Origin: Alphaproteobacteria bacterium
GTDB taxonomy: Bacteria > Pseudomonadota > Alphaproteobacteria > ATCC43930 > CGMCC-115725
Assembly (NCBI GenBank): GCA_019240125.1
Contig: JAFAYW010000129.1
Coordinates: 1-64,000 of the forward strand
Direction: 5' to 3'
DNA length: 64,000 bases
The position numbers and the translations under genes were made by a program. Shown here one piece after another: positions 60,660 to 64,000 of this stretch; the stretch's first letter is position 1, and every line of letters starts with the position of its first letter. Under the pieces are notes generated by a model that saw only the letters and a list, made by a program, of their open reading frames with translations, was not told the DNA's origin and ran no database searches.

Positions 60660-63600
60660 TCAGTCGGCGAGTTGCCCCGGCAGATGTTTTGCCAACAGGG
60701 CATCGCTGATCGGCATCAGGCGGGGCCCGTCCGTCCATAAAAGAGCGCATTCCACGCGGCGGCCAGGATAAACCCGGCTGAGCGCCGCCTGATAGGTCGC
60801 AAGCTGTTGCAGGTAAGCCGCCGACACCTCCACCTCGGTCGCTGGTGACGGCCGCACCGTCTTGAAATCCACGATGAGCACCCGCTGGTCCGTCACCACG
60901 AGACGGTCGATCTGGCCGGACAGCGCATGATGCCCGATCAGTCCGACGACCGGCACTTCGGCCTGCGCATCCGGTCCCCACAGAGGCGCGAACTCGGGCT
61001 CGCGCAACACCGCCAGCGTCTCGGTACAAAGTTCCGTCTGTTCCGCTGCATTCAAGCTATGCACCGGCAGCGCCAGGAAGCGCCGCGCCGCCGCCTCGCG
61101 CTCGCGCTCGGGCAGCTCCGGCAGGCTCTGCAACAACCGGTGCACCAGGAGGCCGCGCTTGAAGCGGTCACGGCCGGCGGCGGCGAGCGGCGACAGGGTG
61201 GCCGGCTCCGGCCCGCTGGGTCGCGATGGCAGCAACGGCTTTGGTGGGGTCGGCTCGGGCGGCGGCGGCGACAAGGCCCAATTCGGCAGGGGCGCGGTAT
61301 GCGGCGCGGCGGCTACGAAATGATCGCGGCGCGGCGGTGCGGTCTGTGTCCCACTCAGTCGCAAGCCATCGCCACCCCACCCGTCGCGCTCTCCGATCAG
61401 CGCAGCGGAATCAAATGGCACAGGTTCGGCGATGCCGGCCCAGCCGGATTGGCACAGCGCATGCCACGACGCCGCCTCGCGCGCCGGTCGTTGGGTCTCC
61501 CAACCGCACAGATAAAGCCGGTCCTCGGCCCGGGTCAGCGCCACATAGAGCAGGCGGCGGTATTCCTGAAGCTGGCGCTGCCGCAGCGCGTCACGCTCGC
61601 GGAGGTAGAACGGCGCCTGCAAGGTCTTGCGTGGGCACCATAGCGGCAGACCGTGCGCCTCGCTCCAGATCAGCGGCGCCTTGTTGTCGGGGAGCTGCAT
61701 CGCGTCGGGAATGAACACGACCGGGGCTTCAAGGCCTTTTGCGCCATGCACGGTCAGGATGCGCACCTCATCGCGCTGCCGTTCGGCAAAATCGCGTTTG
61801 ACCTCGATCTCGCCGGCTACCAGCCAGCGCAGAAACCCCTGCAATGACGGCACGTGCTCGCGCTCATAAGCCAGCGCCAGCGCGAGAAACTCCTCGACCG
61901 GGTCGGCCACCTCGGGACCCAGCCGTTCGAGGATCGCGCGCCGCCCGCCTCCGCCGCCGAGGATTTCGGCGTAGAGCTCGAAAGGAGGCACGTAATCGGC
62001 CCGAGCCAGCAGCTCACGAAGCCGCCGCGCCGCCGCATTCATCGCCAGCGAGTCAGGCGCCTTCTGCTGCAGGCGCCGCCACAAGCTGTCGTAGCCGCGG
62101 TTGTAGGCGAGCACGAACAGATCGTCCTCGGTAAGCCCGAAGAGCGGCCCCTTCAGCACCGTGGCGAGGGTCAGATCATCTTCCGGCAATAGCAGGAAGC
62201 GGCCGAGCGCCACGAGATCCTGCACCGCCAGTTGCTCGGTCAGTACCAGGCGGTCGGCGCCCGCGACCGGTACGTCTCGCTGTTTCAGGGCCCGCAGCAG
62301 ATCGCCGACAAACTCATTGCGCCGCCGCACCAGCACCATGATGTCGCCGGGCCGCACCGCGCGGCCGCGCGCCTCAAGGCGCTCACCGGTGGCCAGCCAC
62401 CGCGCGATCGTCGCGGCGATGCAGCGGGCAAGGCGCGTGCGCGGCTCCGCAACACGTCGGCGCTGCCCGAGGAAGGCGGTCGCGTCCGGCATTTCCTCCG
62501 GTTCGGGCGGCACCGGCGGCCACAACTCGATCAGGCCCGCATGGCCGGCGCGCGCCGCGACATGACGGATCGCAGCACCATCGAGCGCCACGCCATGCGC
62601 CGCCTCATCCTGTCGAAACACTGCATCGACCGCCTGCAATACGGGCTGGGTCGAGCGGAAGGAAATCTCCAGCGGCACCACCGCCCAGCCCTGTTTGGCC
62701 TCATCCGCTTTCGATTGGAAATGCTCGCGCATCCTGACGAAGGCGGCGGGGTCGGCGCGCTGAAAGCTGTAGATCGATTGCTTGGCGTCGCCGACCGCGA
62801 AAACGGTGCGCGCACGCTCCGCCGCGCCGTCGCCGGCGAAGAACTCGGCTGCCAAAGCGGCCACGATATCCCATTGTTCGGGATTGGTGTCCTGCGCCTC
62901 GTCGATCAGGATGTGGTCGATCCCGCCATCAAGCTTGAACAACACCCAGGGTGCTACCCCCGGTCGGCGCAGCAGATCGAGCGCCCGCGTCACCAGATCG
63001 TCGTAATCAAGCAACCCCTGCAGCCGCTTGCGTCTGGTGTAGGCGCACAACAGCGCATCGCCAAGGCGTACCAGCGCGACGGTCGCCTCGCCCAGCGCAA
63101 CCGCGGCGCGGTCGCGCTGCAGTCGCAGAATGCGCTCGGCCTCGCGCTGCAAGGCCTCGACGATTTCAGGACCTCCGCCACGCTTTGCGGCGGCGCCCGT
63201 AATCAACACCTGCCGGATCGCGCCCTCCTCGGTGAGGAAGGCGCTGATGTAGTCGTCCAGAAACAGGCGGCGCTCACCGGGGCTGGCGCCCCAACGCGCG
63301 ACCAGCCTGCCGCGCGCCCGGTCGCTGGGCGAGCCGGTCGCCAGAGCCGCCGCGGCGGCGCGCAGTGCCGCCTCGTCGCCGGCGCCGGAGGCGCAGAACG
63401 CCGCCGTGACATCATCGACGCTGATATCTGCTGGAATTTCCAGGCGGGCGCAGAGCCGGCGCCGCATCGCCGCCTCGCCATCGGCGAGCGCGGCGCACAA
63501 CTTGCCGCGCTCGGCGACGAGCGCGGTCATCAGCGCGATAAAGCTATCCTCGGCGGCATAGCGGGCGACAACCGCCAGCGCCTCGGCAAAGGCCGGCGCG

Positions 63601-64000
63601 CTGCCGTCGCGCGCTGCGGCGATCACCGTTTCCGCCGCCTCGGCCAACGCCTCGCCTGCGCTACGCTCATCGATCACGGTAAATTCCGGCGCCACCCCCG
63701 CCTCCAGCGGAAAGCGTCGCAGCAGCGATTGGCAGAACGCGTGGATGGTCACGATCTTGGCGCCGCCCGGAACATCGAGAACTTTGGCGAAAAGCTGTCG
63801 GGCACGCGCCACATCGTGTTCATCGGGATCGATGCCGGTCAGCGCGACCAGCTCCTGCCGCAGCTGCCCCGGCGGCATCGTCGTCCAGGCGGCGAGCCGG
63901 GCATTTATGCGGTTCGCCATCTCCGCCGCCGCGGCGCGGGTAAACGTCAGGCACAGGAGACGCGCCGGATCGGAGCCGTGCAGCATCAGCGCGAGCAGCC
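60660..64000 (-). CDS. addA: Double-strand break repair helicase-nuclease AddA (5' end outside window)
   Basis: Over 1110 residues are visible; the N-terminal Walker A region lies beyond the right edge. UvrD-like helicase motifs: FTRAAAAEMANRI (Ia), ILIDEAQDTNPEQ (II), FAVGDAKQSIYSFQ (III), TVHGAKGLEAPVVFIP (V) and LYVALTRAEDRLYL (VI). The C-terminal RecB-like nuclease domain contains LIVDFKTVRPS and QLATYQ. With AddB it resects double-strand ends for RecA loading. addB is expected beyond the edge by analogy; it is not in the window. Confidence 0.95.
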   Translation of the reverse strand, partial: LLALMLHGSDPARLLCLTFTRAAAAEMANRINARLAAWTTMPPGQLRQELVALTGIDPDEHDVARARQLFAKVLDVPGGAKIVTIHAFCQSLLRRFPLEAGVAPEFTVIDERSAGEALAEAAETVIAAARDGSAPAFAEALAVVARYAAEDSFIALMTALVAERGKLCAALADGEAAMRRRLCARLEIPADISVDDVTAAFCASGAGDEAALRAAAAALATGSPSDRARGRLVARWGASPGERRLFLDDYISAFLTEEGAIRQVLITGAAAKRGGGPEIVEALQREAERILRLQRDRAAVALGEATVALVRLGDALLCAYTRRKRLQGLLDYDDLVTRALDLLRRPGVAPWVLFKLDGGIDHILIDEAQDTNPEQWDIVAALAAEFFAGDGAAERARTVFAVGDAKQSIYSFQRADPAAFVRMREHFQSKADEAKQGWAVVPLEISFRSTQPVLQAVDAVFRQDEAAHGVALDGAAIRHVAARAGHAGLIELWPPVPPEPEEMPDATAFLGQRRRVAEPRTRLARCIAATIARWLATGERLEARGRAVRPGDIMVLVRRRNEFVGDLLRALKQRDVPVAGADRLVLTEQLAVQDLVALGRFLLLPEDDLTLATVLKGPLFGLTEDDLFVLAYNRGYDSLWRRLQQKAPDSLAMNAAARRLRELLARADYVPPFELYAEILGGGGGRRAILERLGPEVADPVEEFLALALAYEREHVPSLQGFLRWLVAGEIEVKRDFAERQRDEVRILTVHGAKGLEAPVVFIPDAMQLPDNKAPLIWSEAHGLPLWCPRKTLQAPFYLRERDALRQRQLQEYRRLLYVALTRAEDRLYLCGWETQRPAREAASWHALCQSGWAGIAEPVPFDSAALIGERDGWGGDGLRLSGTQTAPPRRDHFVAAAPHTAPLPNWALSPPPPEPTPPKPLLPSRPSGPEPATLSPLAAAGRDRFKRGLLVHRLLQSLPELPEREREAAARRFLALPVHSLNAAEQTELCTETLAVLREPEFAPLWGPDAQAEVPVVGLIGHHALSGQIDRLVVTDQRVLIVDFKTVRPSPATEVEVSAAYLQQLATYQAALSRVYPGRRVECALLWTDGPRLMPISDALLAKHLPGQLAD

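Noticed and set aside
1-64000. CRISPR array, tRNA or rRNA genes, integrase, insertion sequence
   Set aside because: No regularly spaced repeat array, tRNA-like stem set, transposase motif or phage gene was seen on reading both strands; a dedicated scan was not possible.

Overview
The window is a dense, high-GC stretch of an alphaproteobacterial chromosome. The taxon is inferred from gene content: a ChvG/ChvI two-component pair joined to a regulatory PTS with a short HprK, a DivL-type kinase next to ahcY, PHA synthesis genes with PhaR, AddA, and DUF1045 in the phosphonate cluster. A Rhodospirillales or Hyphomicrobiales relative fits best, but the species cannot be named from this sequence. I found no rRNA, tRNA, CRISPR array, transposase or phage gene.

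Layout. 1-6.5 kb: metabolic genes (the end of an ADP-forming acyl-CoA synthetase, a crotonase, a squalene/phytoene synthase-family protein, Fe superoxide dismutase, a VOC protein, an MmgE/PrpD protein and a GlxR-like reductase), separated by palindromic intergenic repeats. 6.7-12 kb: one giant alpha-2-macroglobulin gene. 12-23.5 kb: a complete phosphonate system in two convergent operons. phnC-D-E-E-N runs rightward (ABC uptake and ribosyl bisphosphokinase). phnG-H-I-J-K-L-M, an HD-domain oxygenase-like gene and a DUF1045 gene run leftward (C-P lyase and accessories). Each operon starts with direct repeats in 11-nt register that match a PhoB (Pho) box, so both are probably induced by phosphate starvation. 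23.5-38.5 kb: a luciferase-like oxidoreductase, then a signalling block: a DivL-like kinase with Tyr at the phosphoacceptor site, ahcY behind a perfect 20-bp palindrome, ptsI-ptsH-EIIA-hprK, and chvG-chvI. A HugZ-like protein, a cyclic-nucleotide-gated K+ channel and a FlaA1/CapD-type sugar dehydratase follow.

38.6-48.3 kb: an LtnD-like dehydrogenase, Ohr, an orphan oligopeptide-type binding protein divergent from an amidohydrolase and a formamidase, a DUF1328 membrane protein, an XRE regulator, an alpha/beta hydrolase, and a GGDEF-EAL protein with a broken GGDEF motif. 48.3-52.6 kb: polyhydroxyalkanoate synthesis (phaR divergent from phaC-phaA-phaB), with a small PhaE-like coiled-coil reading frame that overlaps the start of phaC out of frame. 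52.6-64 kb: an HpcH/HpaI aldolase, a DMT transporter, a fasciclin protein beside an ECF sigma/anti-sigma pair, an AceE-like transketolase-family enzyme, ErpA, exonuclease III, a small membrane protein, and addA, which runs off the right edge.

The most coherent system is the phosphonate regulon. It has uptake, C-P bond cleavage and ribosyl-bisphosphate conversion, but no phnP in the window. The 2H-phosphoesterase-like DUF1045 protein is a candidate for that missing step. The other points most worth a second look are the phaE/phaC overlap, the DivL-type tyrosine, the ahcY operator, the missing rapZ position in the PTS operon, and the sigma/anti-sigma/fasciclin module.
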